From Citrobacter arsenatis (GTDB taxonomy: Bacteria > Pseudomonadota > Gammaproteobacteria > Enterobacterales > Enterobacteriaceae), in contig NZ_CP037864.1 of assembly GCF_004353845.1 (NCBI RefSeq), positions 4,278,001 to 4,342,000 on the forward strand: a stretch of DNA of 64,000 bases. Reading direction: 5' to 3'. The position numbers and the translations under genes are program-made. Every line of letters starts with the position of its first letter. Within the stretch, counting starts at the first letter, position 1. Shown here piece by piece: positions 1 through 8,082 of the stretch. Under the pieces are notes generated by a model. It did not search any database and had not been told where the DNA came from. It was given only the letters and a program-made list of their open reading frames with translations.

Positions 1-1
1 C

Positions 2-646
2 GTACAGCTTGGCCGCGCAGGCAATGGCGATCCGTCCGCCGCCGTCCTGGTCGCGGTGAAAAAAATGGATGACGACTCCGCAGATGAACTGGCTATTGAT
101 GCGTCGGCCAACGGCAGCAAAGCCAGCCTGACGGGCGATGAGTCGGTGCTGTTCCCCTACACCGGGTATGAGCTGGGCTACGTCGAAGTGAACGACAGTT
201 CGCGTAAGCATCAGAGCGGCACCACCAACCTGCTTGCCGGGTCGGGGAAACAAAATCTGATGCTGCTGCCGGGCAAGCTGCGGTATCGCGAAGTCTCCGC
301 CACCTTTAACTACAACTATATCGGGCGTTTGTTGCTGCCCGCCTCACTCCAGACGCTGCCGGTGATCGGGCTGAATAGCGCCATGCTGCTACTGTCGGAA
401 GACGGCGGTTTTACCCTGGAAATGGCCAGCACGGCAAAAGATCTCTATCTTCTGACCGGCCAGACGTTCCTCAAGTGTCCGCTGAAAGTGGTGAAGAAAC
501 GCGCCAGCATACGCTATGCCGGAGATATCACCTGTTCGCCGCTGACTTACGATCGGTTGCCGCCGCAGATTCAGGTGCAGGCAAGACTGAAACAGGCGCA
601 GCGCAAGCAGGCGCTGGAAACCGCACAAAGGGAGAGTGTGCAATGA
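2..646 (+). CDS. Alpha-fimbria (CFA/I-type) outer membrane usher, C-terminal part
   Basis: This is an open frame entering from the left edge; 214 residues remain and the start lies outside the window. It resembles the C-terminal region of the ushers of the alpha (CFA/I, CS1, Tcf) fimbriae, which form the outer membrane pore that assembles pilins delivered by a periplasmic chaperone. The tail carries a paired-cysteine segment (FLKCPLKVVKK to DITCSPLTY) and ends in a basic, glutamine-rich stretch. Its TGA overlaps the ATG of the next gene (ATGA), so the two are translationally coupled. The family call rests on this tail and on the adhesin that follows; the closest named relative is probably TcfC of Salmonella Typhi. 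Confidence 0.65.
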   Translation, partial: VQLGRAGNGDPSAAVLVAVKKMDDDSADELAIDASANGSKASLTGDESVLFPYTGYELGYVEVNDSSRKHQSGTTNLLAGSGKQNLMLLPGKLRYREVSATFNYNYIGRLLLPASLQTLPVIGLNSAMLLLSEDGGFTLEMASTAKDLYLLTGQTFLKCPLKVVKKRASIRYAGDITCSPLTYDRLPPQIQVQARLKQAQRKQALETAQRESVQ

Positions 647-1767
647 AATGGATGAAGCTGTTACTGATAGGCGGGTTGCTGACCAGCAACGCGGCCAGCG
701 CGTTTACGCTGGTTGGCCCGACCCCAAACGTCACGACGACGCAGGAATACGAGCTACCTTCAGGCGCGCCTGCTGACGTTAAGTTATGGGATGAGGACTA
801 TGACGGGGTTCAAGGATATTACGCATCTGCCGGGGGTTATGCGTGTGATTATCCTGATGTACAACAAACATGTACACATACCAGCAGCCAGTCAACAATC
901 ACCATCATGCTAAAAGAAAAACGTAGTGGAATGATCCATCCCTTTAAAATACAGGCCTATATGCAAAGCCTGTTTGTGATGAAAGATGGATCTTACTCGC
1001 TCTGTAACTCCACAACACGTCCCCTCAATAAACAAGGCGTGATTTCCACCTGTAACGAGGATGGTAAGTCCATTGATGGGCAAGCACGACTGTTAACGGC
1101 CTGGATCGAACAAAGCGAAATGAACAAACTGGTCATTGGTGGCATCTGGGAAGGTCAATTAAAGCTCAAATATACGGCGTACGGTGGTGGTAATCCGGTC
1201 AATTACACTGCCAATATCACCCTCAAAGGCAAAGCCACCGGCAAACAGGACATCTACTTCCCGGAATTTAACGGCGCCAACCCGCTGGTGCAGCTCGATC
1301 TGCACCCCACCGGCTCCGTCACCGGCAACAGCTTCGCAGAAGACGTCACCACGCTGGATATGTGCCTGTACGACGGCTACAACTCCAACAGCGACAGCAT
1401 GACGCTCTCGTTTAGCGACGAAGGCCGCGCGGGAGCCGGGCGTAATGAAGGCGATTTCTCTATCTACAATACCGGCACCGGCGGAACGGCTGCCGCCGAG
1501 CGCATCGACTACCATCTGGAGATGTTCGATCCGCACAGCAAAAGCTGGATGGCGGTGAAAAATAATAACAGTTTTGTGCTCTCCGCCGGGGTCAACGGTC
1601 AGGATCAGATTCGCCCGGTCAGACTGCCGTCAATCAGCTATCCGGTGCTGTGCGCCCCCACGCCGCTGCGGCTGATTGTCGACAAATTCAGAGTGACGGA
1701 AAAAGCGGCGGGATATTACAAAGGGACGCTGCACGTCGAGTTCAGCCCCAGCCTGAACAGCATTTAG
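643..1767 (+). CDS. Alpha-fimbrial tip adhesin (CfaE/TcfD/CblD-type minor pilin)
   Basis: A 374-residue secreted protein with a clear signal peptide (MKWMKLLLIGGLLTSNAASA, cut before FTL). Size, position last after the usher, and conserved segments such as YDGYNSNSDSMTLSFSD and the final FRVTEKAAGYYKGTLHVEFSP fit the CblD/CfaE tip-adhesin family, which caps the pilus and starts its assembly. The first half (to about residue 190) would be the receptor-binding domain and the second half the pilin domain. By hand count G+C is about 44% in 841-1140 but about 63% in 1261-1440, so the binding domain looks exchanged by recombination. The start is fixed by the ATGA overlap with the usher and by the signal peptide. 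Confidence 0.75.
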   Translation: MKWMKLLLIGGLLTSNAASAFTLVGPTPNVTTTQEYELPSGAPADVKLWDEDYDGVQGYYASAGGYACDYPDVQQTCTHTSSQSTITIMLKEKRSGMIHPFKIQAYMQSLFVMKDGSYSLCNSTTRPLNKQGVISTCNEDGKSIDGQARLLTAWIEQSEMNKLVIGGIWEGQLKLKYTAYGGGNPVNYTANITLKGKATGKQDIYFPEFNGANPLVQLDLHPTGSVTGNSFAEDVTTLDMCLYDGYNSNSDSMTLSFSDEGRAGAGRNEGDFSIYNTGTGGTAAAERIDYHLEMFDPHSKSWMAVKNNNSFVLSAGVNGQDQIRPVRLPSISYPVLCAPTPLRLIVDKFRVTEKAAGYYKGTLHVEFSPSLNSI

Positions 1768-1778
1768 CATGACTGAAA

Positions 1779-1901
1779 TGCCGGATGGCGACGCCACTGG
1801 CGTCTTATCCGGCCTACCGGCGCTGAGATTGCCGGGCGCGCTTATCCGGCCAACGGGCGTGTGTTTGGTAGGCCGGATAAGCGTCAGCGCCATCCGGCAA
1901 C
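1779..1901. repeat. REP/BIME cluster
   Basis: At least three alternating REP units, with palindromic GCCGGATGGCG and CTTATCCGGCCTAC cores in both orientations, fill the gap between the convergent adhesin and ygeA genes. Such elements stabilise or end transcripts and can bind gyrase or IHF. Confidence 0.9.
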
Positions 1902-1906
1902 CTCCA

Positions 1907-2599
1907 TCACGACAGCATAAATGCCACCGCATCCTCGGCATGAATCGCTGCCGTATCAAACACCGGCAGCGGGCTCAGATCGGCAGGAACCAGCAGGCCG
2001 ATTTCGGTACAGCCAAAAATGACGCCTTGCGCGCCCTGCTTCGCCAGCCCGGCAATCACGCTGAGATAATAGTCGCGTGAGGCATCGCTAAACTCGCCCA
2101 GGCACAGTTCGTCGAAAATAATCTGGTTAATTTTTTGCCGTTCGTCAGCATCAGGGATCACGGTGTTAATGCCAAATTCCTGCTGCAAACGGCCCCGATA
2201 GAAATCCTGCTCCATGGTATAACGCGTACCCAACAGCGCCACGTTGTTCATCTTCTGCTGGCTGATAGCACGACCGGTCGCGTCGGCAATATGCAGAAAC
2301 GGCACATCACAGGCGGTTTCAATCGCCTCAGCTACTTTGTGCATCGTATTAGTACACAGCACGATGCCTTGTGCGCCCGCCAGCTGAAGACCCACAGCCG
2401 CCCGCGCCAGAATGTCACCCGCTTTCTGCCAGTCCCCCTGGGACTGACAAAGCTCAATCTCATGGAAATCAACGCTGTGCAGCAGGATCTGAGCCGAATG
2501 CAGGCCGCCCAGACGCTGTTTTACCCCTTCATTAATGAGTCGATAATAAGGAATAGTGGATTCCCAGCTCATACCGCCTAACAGACCGATCGTTTTCAT
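1907..2599 (-). CDS. ygeA: Amino acid (aspartate/glutamate-type) racemase YgeA
   Basis: A 230-residue cytosolic racemase of the Asp/Glu/hydantoin family, the same length as E. coli YgeA (RacD), a PLP-independent broad-range racemase of weak activity. It opens with MKTIGLLGGMSWEST. The two catalytic cysteines are in LCTNTM (residue 82) and FGCTEIG (residue 197), each followed by a conserved threonine. The start was placed at 2599 rather than at upstream codons because of the match to the family and an AGGGGA ribosome site 4 bases upstream. In E. coli it neighbours araE; here kdgF and an rpn gene lie between. It ends against a REP cluster. Confidence 0.93.
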   Translation of the reverse strand: MKTIGLLGGMSWESTIPYYRLINEGVKQRLGGLHSAQILLHSVDFHEIELCQSQGDWQKAGDILARAAVGLQLAGAQGIVLCTNTMHKVAEAIETACDVPFLHIADATGRAISQQKMNNVALLGTRYTMEQDFYRGRLQQEFGINTVIPDADERQKINQIIFDELCLGEFSDASRDYYLSVIAGLAKQGAQGVIFGCTEIGLLVPADLSPLPVFDTAAIHAEDAVAFMLS

Positions 2600-2702
2600 C
2601 ATTTCCCCTGACTCGTTGTTGTCTCTCCAGTGAACCAAAGATGTGATCAACTTTCCACATCTGTTGGCGTGCATTTCTTTTTTTAATTTTCTGATATAGG
2701 TT

Positions 2703-2722
2703 TAATGAAACATTGTTTTAAT
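2703..2722 (+). promoter_or_regulatory. KdgR box upstream of kdgF
   Basis: The 20-base site AATGAAACATTGTTTTAATT closely fits the KdgR operator pattern (tgaAAC-N3-GTTttA) and sits 19 bases before the kdgF start. KdgR represses pectin and uronate genes until 2-keto-3-deoxygluconate appears, so this links the cupin gene to the kdu genes downstream. Confidence 0.75.
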
Positions 2723-2740
2723 TAATCACAGGAAGGCCGG

Positions 2741-3067
2741 ATGTTTATTTTTCATAATGAAACCACGCTTGACGACCTGGGCAATGGCGTTACCCGGCGC
2801 ATTCTTGCTCATAACGGTAACATGATGGCGGTTGAGGTGAACTTTGAGCAAGGCGCGATAGGCCCAATGCACAATCACCCGCACGAGCAGTTGACTTACG
2901 TGTTGTCAGGCGAGTTTGAATTTACCATCGGCGAAGAAAAGCATGTCGTTAGGGCAGGCGATACCCTGTATAAACAGCCGAACATTATGCATGGCTGCGT
3001 CTGCTTAAAACCGGGAACGTTGCTGGATACCTTTACGCCCATCCGCGAAGATTTTCTGCACGGGTAA
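2741..3067 (+). CDS. kdgF: Cupin, KdgF-type unsaturated uronate linearising enzyme
   Basis: A 108-residue single-domain cupin. The metal-binding motif is HNHPHEQLTYVLSGEFEF (two or three histidines and a glutamine) with the second cupin histidine in PNIMHGC. KdgF converts 4,5-unsaturated uronate monomers from pectin or alginate breakdown to the linear ketone, the step before KduI and KduD. A KdgR box lies just upstream and kduI-kduD are about 3 kb away, which supports this call over other small cupins. A GGAAGG ribosome site precedes the ATG. E. coli K-12 has no gene here. Confidence 0.78.
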   Translation: MFIFHNETTLDDLGNGVTRRILAHNGNMMAVEVNFEQGAIGPMHNHPHEQLTYVLSGEFEFTIGEEKHVVRAGDTLYKQPNIMHGCVCLKPGTLLDTFTPIREDFLHG

Positions 3068-3263
3068 TTTCGCTGTTCTCAAGCCATGCTACTGACCGGT
3101 TTGAGAACACGCTAAATTGCGTACTCAGTTCCTTAAAAATGAATACGTTACAAGGTGGGGCATTTTCCTTCGATACCAGTTCGCATAAGCGTTAATCACC
3201 CGATGCACCTCGCCATGTGGGCGATTACAGTCACGTTATCTTAATTAACGGTGACAGATTGCC

Positions 3264-4151
3264 ATGACAAAAATGACAACATCCACTCCACATGACGCAG
3301 TCTTCAAACAGTTCTTGTATCAACCCGATACCGCAAGAGATTTTTTGGATATCTATCTTCCATCAACCTTGCGGGAGCTATGCGATCTGCAAACACTAAA
3401 ACTTGAGTCAGGCAGTTTTATTGAGGATAGCCTGCGAGCCAGTTACTCCGACGTGCTGTGGTCATTAAAAACAAACGAAGGCGATGGGTATATCTATGTT
3501 GTTATTGAGCATCAGAGCTCGCCAGACGCTCATATGGCATTTCGGCTAATGCGCTACGCCATGGCTGCAATGCAACGCCATCTGGATGCTGGCCATAAAA
3601 CATTACCTTTGGTGATACCGATGCTGTTTTATCATGGCGCTCTCAGCCCCTCCCCCTTTTCACTCTGCTGGCTGGATGAGTTTGACAATCCCGCATTGGC
3701 ACGACAGTTATACTCAGCAACATTTCCGCTGGTAGATATCACCGTAATACCCGATGACGAAATTATGCAACATCGCCGTATAGCACTGCTGGAATTGATG
3801 CAAAAACACATACGCAAACGTGATTTAATGGGGTTGGTGGAACGACTGGTCTCGTTGCTGACTACGGGATACGCTAATGACAGCCAGCTCAAAACTCTAT
3901 TTAATTACATGATACAGTTTGGAAATACGCCTCACGTTGATAAATTTATCCGTGAGGTCGCTCAGCGGGTACCACAGCAAAAGGAAAGTCTGATGACTAT
4001 TGCGGAAGTGTTGCAACAAGAAGCGAAACAAAAAGAGGCGTTACGCATTGCCCAAATGATGTTAGCGAATGGTATTAGTCATGAAATTATACTAAAGATA
4101 ACCGGGTTGTCTGTTAAGGATCTCCTCGCCAGACAGGTGGCTCAACATTAA
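3264..4151 (+). CDS. rpn: Rpn-family recombination-promoting nuclease (YhgA-like, PD-(D/E)XK)
   Basis: A 295-residue member of the Rpn (RpnA-E, PDDEXK_2, formerly transposase_31) family. The opening TPHDAVFKQFL and the nuclease core with D63 in YSDVLW and E82/Q84 in YVVIEHQS are present, followed by FRLMRYAMAAMQRH and IPMLFYHG, all hallmarks. Rpn proteins are DNA endonucleases that raise RecA-independent recombination, and some act in phage defence. The C-terminal 50 residues hold a HTH-like segment (ALRIAQMMLANGISHEIILKITGLS). An in-frame ATG with a good ribosome site starts a possible short product from 3993. It sits alone between kdgF and araE and is lower in G+C than its neighbours, as is common for mobile defence genes. 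Confidence 0.9.
   Translation: MTKMTTSTPHDAVFKQFLYQPDTARDFLDIYLPSTLRELCDLQTLKLESGSFIEDSLRASYSDVLWSLKTNEGDGYIYVVIEHQSSPDAHMAFRLMRYAMAAMQRHLDAGHKTLPLVIPMLFYHGALSPSPFSLCWLDEFDNPALARQLYSATFPLVDITVIPDDEIMQHRRIALLELMQKHIRKRDLMGLVERLVSLLTTGYANDSQLKTLFNYMIQFGNTPHVDKFIREVAQRVPQQKESLMTIAEVLQQEAKQKEALRIAQMMLANGISHEIILKITGLSVKDLLARQVAQH
3993..4151 (+). CDS. Possible intragenic short Rpn product (RpnS-like antitoxin)
   Basis: An in-frame ATG inside rpn is preceded by AAGGAA with a 6-base spacer, which would give a 52-residue C-terminal protein. Published work on E. coli Rpn proteins describes such independently translated C-terminal forms that block the toxic full-length nuclease. What is seen here is only the start signal and the reading frame; translation and function are inferred. 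Confidence 0.45.
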   Translation: MTIAEVLQQEAKQKEALRIAQMMLANGISHEIILKITGLSVKDLLARQVAQH

Positions 4152-4206
4152 AATCGGTAGCAATGAGAGCCCGATAATCAGTTGATCTATCGGGCCCCCT
4201 GCTCGC

Positions 4207-5625
4207 TTACACCCCAATATTTCTTAACTTCTCGCCCGCCATCAGCTTGCGTTCGATATGCTCCAGCGTAACGTTTTTGGTTTCTGGAATGAGCCAGAAC
4301 GTAATCCCGATAAACACGACGTTCAGCGCGGTATAAAGCCAGAACGTACCGGCTGCACCAATGCTGTCGAGCAGCGTCAGGAACGTTGCACCAATAATCA
4401 TGTTCGACACCCAGTTGGTGGTGGTGGAGCAGGTAATACCAAAATCGCGGCATTTCAGCGGCTGAATTTCCGAACACAGGATCCACACTACCGGCGCGGC
4501 GCTCATCGCATAGCCTGCAATACACATCATCGTCATGCCAACTGATAACCAGGAGAGTCCACTGGAAGCCGTGCCGTTATCAAATTGCATCAGACAATAA
4601 CCGAGCACCAGCGTCCCGATGGCCATCACGCTGAAACCAATTTTCAGCGCCGGTTTGCGTCCTGCTTTGTCGACCGTGAAAACGGCGATAAAGGTGGCAA
4701 ACATAAACGTTAAGCCGACCACCAGCGTGGCAATCATCTGCTGCTCTGTGGTGGTAAAGCCCGCCATTTTAAAAATACGCGGCGCGTAATACATGATGAT
4801 GTTCATCCCGGTAAATTGCTGCATCGCCTGCAGCAACATCCCAAGAAAAACCGCGCGCCGCACGTTGCGGTTAATTTTAAACAGTGCCCAACCGCCCTGC
4901 TTCAGCTTCAGGCTTTCACGGATTTCGTTCAGCTCATCGCGGGCCTTTTCTGACGTATCACGCAGCATACGCAGTACTTCTTCGGCTTCGATGTGGCGAC
5001 CTTTTTCCGCTAGCCAGCGCGGGCTATTGGGCAGGAAAACAACCAGGATGATCAGTAACACCGCCGGGAGCGCCAGCACGCCCAGCATAGCGCGCCAGTT
5101 ACCGCTGTAGCTGAACGCCGTATCGGACAAAAAGGCCAGTACAATACCCAGCGTCACCATCAGTTGATACATACTGATCATCTTGCCGCGCACGTTCTCG
5201 CTGGCCATTTCGGAAAGATAAAGCGGTGCGGTGTAAGACGCGATACCCACCGCAACGCCCAGCACCACGCGGGCAAAAATGAGCATTTCCACGCTGGAAG
5301 CGAACGCCGACCCCAGGGATCCGACAACAAAAAGGATCGCGCCCGCCATCAGACTGTATTTACGTCCCAGGCGGAATGACAGCCAACCGTTAAACAGCGC
5401 ACCAATTGCCGCGCCCAGCATCATGCTGCTCACCACCCACTCCTGCAGGCGGCTGGTCAGGACAAAGTGATCGGTGATGAAAGGCAAAGCGCCGGCTATC
5501 ACGCCAATATCCAGGCCAAATAACAACCCTGCGACAGCCGCAGAGATCGAAACAAACATATTCATACGTCGCGTATCGCGCGCAGTGCGCGGCGCTAAAG
5601 CAGCATCATTATTTATTGAAACCAT
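4207..5625 (-). CDS. araE: L-arabinose:proton symporter AraE
   Basis: A 472-residue major facilitator superfamily sugar porter with 12 membrane segments, nearly identical along its length to E. coli AraE, the low-affinity arabinose importer. Sugar-porter signatures are visible: GRKYSLMAG, the PESPR-like motif as PNSPRWLAEKGR, and PETKNVTLEHIE near the end. The start MVSINNDAAL is preceded by GGCAGGAAAAA. The upstream region keeps the AraC half-site seen in E. coli araE, so induction by arabinose through AraC and CRP is expected. It forms a single-gene unit. Confidence 0.97.
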   Translation of the reverse strand: MVSINNDAALAPRTARDTRRMNMFVSISAAVAGLLFGLDIGVIAGALPFITDHFVLTSRLQEWVVSSMMLGAAIGALFNGWLSFRLGRKYSLMAGAILFVVGSLGSAFASSVEMLIFARVVLGVAVGIASYTAPLYLSEMASENVRGKMISMYQLMVTLGIVLAFLSDTAFSYSGNWRAMLGVLALPAVLLIILVVFLPNSPRWLAEKGRHIEAEEVLRMLRDTSEKARDELNEIRESLKLKQGGWALFKINRNVRRAVFLGMLLQAMQQFTGMNIIMYYAPRIFKMAGFTTTEQQMIATLVVGLTFMFATFIAVFTVDKAGRKPALKIGFSVMAIGTLVLGYCLMQFDNGTASSGLSWLSVGMTMMCIAGYAMSAAPVVWILCSEIQPLKCRDFGITCSTTTNWVSNMIIGATFLTLLDSIGAAGTFWLYTALNVVFIGITFWLIPETKNVTLEHIERKLMAGEKLRNIGV

Positions 5626-5700
5626 TTTTTCCTGCCAGATACAGAGTAACCATGGCATTGAAGGTAAGGGATCCCTTACAGGAAGCGTCAGGCGGGAAAC

Positions 5701-5725
5701 GGCAAAAACATGGATTAAATAGCTA
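5701..5725 (-). promoter_or_regulatory. AraC binding site of the araE promoter
   Basis: On the minus strand the segment TAGCTATTTAATCCATGTTT matches the AraC half-site pattern (TAGCN7TCCATA) and the E. coli araE operator as I remember it, about 75 bases before the araE start. It is followed by TTTCCCGCCTGACGC, also found in the E. coli promoter. Confidence 0.7.
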
Positions 5726-5893
5726 CACCACATGGTTATGTGATGGATATTCCAATTTTAAAATTTAACGACAATCACTAAAATAAATTTAATCAACTGA
5801 TAACTAAAGATATTAATTATCATCAATTCATATTAATGGAATTAAATATGGAATAATCTATAACCACAATATGGATTTTAATGATCAAATAGT

Positions 5894-5922
5894 TAAAAAA
5901 ACCCTGCCATCGGGCAGGGTTT
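5894..5922 (-). terminator. Intrinsic terminator after kduD
   Basis: A perfect 10-bp stem (AAACCCTGCC/GGCAGGGTTT, 5899-5908 with 5913-5922) and a 4-base loop, followed on the minus strand by a run of T. It closes the kduI-kduD unit before the araE promoter. Confidence 0.9.
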
Positions 5923-5941
5923 GTCTGTTCTGGAAAACGGA

Positions 5942-6703
5942 TTAACGCGCCAGCCAGCCGCCGTCTACCGCAACGGTATAACCGTTGATATAGTCAGATG
6001 CGCTGGATGCCAGGAACACAATCGGCCCCATCAGGTCGCTCGGCAGCCCCCAACGACCCGCCGGGATACGATCGAGGATTTCTGCGCTACGCTGTTCATC
6101 AGCACGCAACTGCTGCGTGTTGTTCGTCGCCATGTAACCTGGCGCAATTGCGTTGACGTTAATATTGTGTTTTGCCCACTCGTTCGCCATCAAACGGGTG
6201 ACGCCCATTACGCCGCTTTTAGACGCGGTGTAAGACGGCACGCGAATGCCGCCCTGGAAGGAAAGCATAGAGGCGATGTTGATAATTTTGCCGCCGTTAC
6301 CCTGCGCGATAAAATGCTTCGCCGCGGCCTGAGACATGAAGAACACGCTCTTAATGTTCAGGTTCATCACGTCATCCCAGTCTTTTTCGCTGAAGTCGAT
6401 CGCATCGTCACGACGGATAAGACCCGCGTTGTTGACCAGAATGTCGATATGACCGAATTCTGCCACTGCGCGCTCCAGCAGCGCCGGAATACCGTCGATT
6501 TGACGCAGGTCAGCGGTGAGGCTTAAAAAACGGCGGCCCAGCGCGGTCACGCGTTCGATGGTTTCCGTCGGTTCAACAATGTTGATACCGACGATATCGC
6601 AGCCCGCTTCAGCCAGACCCAGCGCCATACCCTGACCCAGTCCGGTGTCACAACCGGTCACAACTGCGACTTTTCCTTCAAGAGAGAATGCATTCAAAAT
6701 CAT
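5942..6703 (-). CDS. kduD: 2-dehydro-3-deoxy-D-gluconate 5-dehydrogenase KduD
   Basis: A 253-residue short-chain dehydrogenase. It reduces 2,5-diketo-3-deoxygluconate to 2-keto-3-deoxygluconate with NADH, the step after KduI in pectin and hexuronate catabolism. The cofactor loop TGCDTGLGQG, the NNAGLI motif and the catalytic Ser-Tyr-Lys set (IASMLS and YTASK) are present, and the length is that of E. coli KduD. It follows kduI by 58 bases on the same strand and is closed by a terminator, so the two form one transcript. Confidence 0.97.
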   Translation of the reverse strand: MILNAFSLEGKVAVVTGCDTGLGQGMALGLAEAGCDIVGINIVEPTETIERVTALGRRFLSLTADLRQIDGIPALLERAVAEFGHIDILVNNAGLIRRDDAIDFSEKDWDDVMNLNIKSVFFMSQAAAKHFIAQGNGGKIINIASMLSFQGGIRVPSYTASKSGVMGVTRLMANEWAKHNINVNAIAPGYMATNNTQQLRADEQRSAEILDRIPAGRWGLPSDLMGPIVFLASSASDYINGYTVAVDGGWLAR

Positions 6704-6761
6704 TGTAAATCCTTAATTTTTTATAATGCCCGCCACAGGCAGGCACGGCTGTCGCCCGTAA

Positions 6762-7598
6762 CTAGCGCAGATCTTTGACGGCAACATGGTCCATATCATC
6801 AAAGACCTGGTTTTCGCCGACCATGCCCCAAATGAACGTATAAGCTTTTGTGCCAACGCCGGAGTGAATTGACCAGCTCGGCGAAATCACCGCCTGCTCG
6901 TTGTGCATCACAATATGACGCGTTTCCTGAGGCTGCCCCATCATGTGGAAGACGCAGGTATCTTCTTCCATATTGAAATAGAAATAGACTTCCATACGAC
7001 GTTCATGGGTATGACACGGCATGGTATTCCACAGGTTACCCGGCGCCAGTTCCGTCAGGCCCATGCTCAACTGGCAGGTTTCCAGAACATCCGGTACGAA
7101 GTATTTGTTGATGGTACGACGGTTACTGGTGAGGTTATCGCCCAGCGTCACTGGCGCAACGTCTGCTGGCGTGACTTTTTTGGTTGGGTAAGTTGTATGT
7201 GCCGGCGCGCAGTTGTAGTAAAACTTCGCCGGTTTCGCCGTATCGATGCTGGCGAACACCACTTCTTTTGCCCCTTTCCCGACGTACAGCGCGTCACGAT
7301 GGCCAATTTCATAGCACTGGCCGTCAACGGTAATTGTGCCCGGGCCACCGATGTTGATCACACCCAGCTCACGACGCTCGAGGAAGTAGGTTACGCCCAG
7401 CTGTTTGCCAACTTCTCCACCCACTGAGACGGTTTTGGCCACTGGCATAATGCCGCCAACAATGATGCGGTCGATGTGGCTGTAGACCATAGTGTATTCA
7501 TCTGCGACAAATACTTCTTCGACCAAAAACTCATTACGCAGCCCCTGAGTGTCCAGGGTTTTCGCATGCGCACTATGGATGCTTTGTCTTACGTCCAC
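6762..7598 (-). CDS. kduI: 5-dehydro-4-deoxy-D-glucuronate isomerase KduI
   Basis: A 278-residue zinc cupin that isomerises 5-keto-4-deoxyuronate to 2,5-diketo-3-deoxygluconate. The metal ligands are H196, H198 and E203 in CHTHERRMEVYFYF, with the last histidine in WSIHSGVG, in the same positions as in the E. coli enzyme. It is the first gene of the kduI-kduD unit. The upstream region carries a KdgR box and a CRP-like site, in line with repression by KdgR and activation by CRP. Confidence 0.97.
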   Translation of the reverse strand: MDVRQSIHSAHAKTLDTQGLRNEFLVEEVFVADEYTMVYSHIDRIIVGGIMPVAKTVSVGGEVGKQLGVTYFLERRELGVINIGGPGTITVDGQCYEIGHRDALYVGKGAKEVVFASIDTAKPAKFYYNCAPAHTTYPTKKVTPADVAPVTLGDNLTSNRRTINKYFVPDVLETCQLSMGLTELAPGNLWNTMPCHTHERRMEVYFYFNMEEDTCVFHMMGQPQETRHIVMHNEQAVISPSWSIHSGVGTKAYTFIWGMVGENQVFDDMDHVAVKDLR

Positions 7599-7710
7599 AT
7601 TTACCTCCAGTGATAAATTGACCGTGAATGCTTAAACGAATAGCAAAACGCTGTTCCGTTTTATCTTATGCGCTCATGATATCCCTCCCTGAAAGGGTTT
7701 TCAATTACAA

Positions 7711-7729
7711 CTAAAACGATGTTTCACTT
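7711..7729 (-). promoter_or_regulatory. KdgR box of kduI
   Basis: CTAAAACGATGTTTCACTT (+ strand) fits the KdgR palindrome (AAAAC/GTTTC arms) and lies about 115 bases before the kduI start. Confidence 0.7.
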
Positions 7730-7752
7730 TTTCTGCATCTTATTATCAAAAG

Positions 7753-7768
7753 TGTAATTGCGATCACG
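7753..7768 (-). promoter_or_regulatory. Candidate CRP site of kduI
   Basis: TGTAATTGCGATCACG is close to the CRP consensus TGTGA-N6-TCACA and lies just upstream of the kduI KdgR box, where an activator site would be expected. Confidence 0.5.
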
Positions 7769-7940
7769 CTAGTGCGTATAAATCGCGGGAATAGTTTAAA
7801 TAAAATTATTTAAAACAATTAGATAGATAAAATCACAAAAGAATAGTTCATTCATGGCAGGGATAAGACATTGAAAATACAGCCAGGCTAATCGGCCGTT
7901 CGCACACTTTTTCTAACAAAGTGCGCTACCAATCACATGA

Positions 7941-7960
7941 AATGAAACGATGTTTTGATA
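7941..7960. promoter_or_regulatory. Second KdgR box, far from kduI
   Basis: AATGAAACGATGTTTTGATA is the strongest-looking KdgR box in the kduI-yqeF gap but lies about 340 bases from the kduI start. It is followed on the plus strand, 41 bases later, by an intrinsic terminator, so it may control a short plus-strand transcript rather than kduI. Confidence 0.6.
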
Positions 7961-8026
7961 AGTTGATGGGGTTTAGAGTGTATGTTTCTGTAACTGGCCT
8001 TGCCCTCCTGTTGGAGGGCTTTTTTA
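7961..8026 (+). ncRNA. Candidate KdgR-controlled small RNA (short leader ending in a terminator)
   Basis: No gene is seen between the KdgR box at 7941-7960 and the terminator at 8002-8026, yet the terminator has a T tract only for plus-strand transcription, and no plus-strand gene precedes it. The simplest reading is a short RNA starting at or just after the box. The promoter hexamers could not be resolved by eye and I do not recognise the RNA. Confidence 0.35.
8002..8026 (+). terminator. Orphan plus-strand intrinsic terminator
   Basis: Stem GCCCTCC/GGAGGGC (8002-8008 with 8013-8019), loop TGTT, then six T. The T tract is on the plus strand, so this does not end yqeF or kduI transcripts. Confidence 0.85.
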
Positions 8027-8082
8027 TAGATGCAGGAGAAAGTCATCAGGAAAGGCGTTTAAGCAGAGAAATCGAAGGGAAA

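Noticed and set aside
1779..1901. Palindromes after the adhesin gene as attachment or terminator sites
   Set aside because: They match the common REP/BIME family seen at least six more times in the window.
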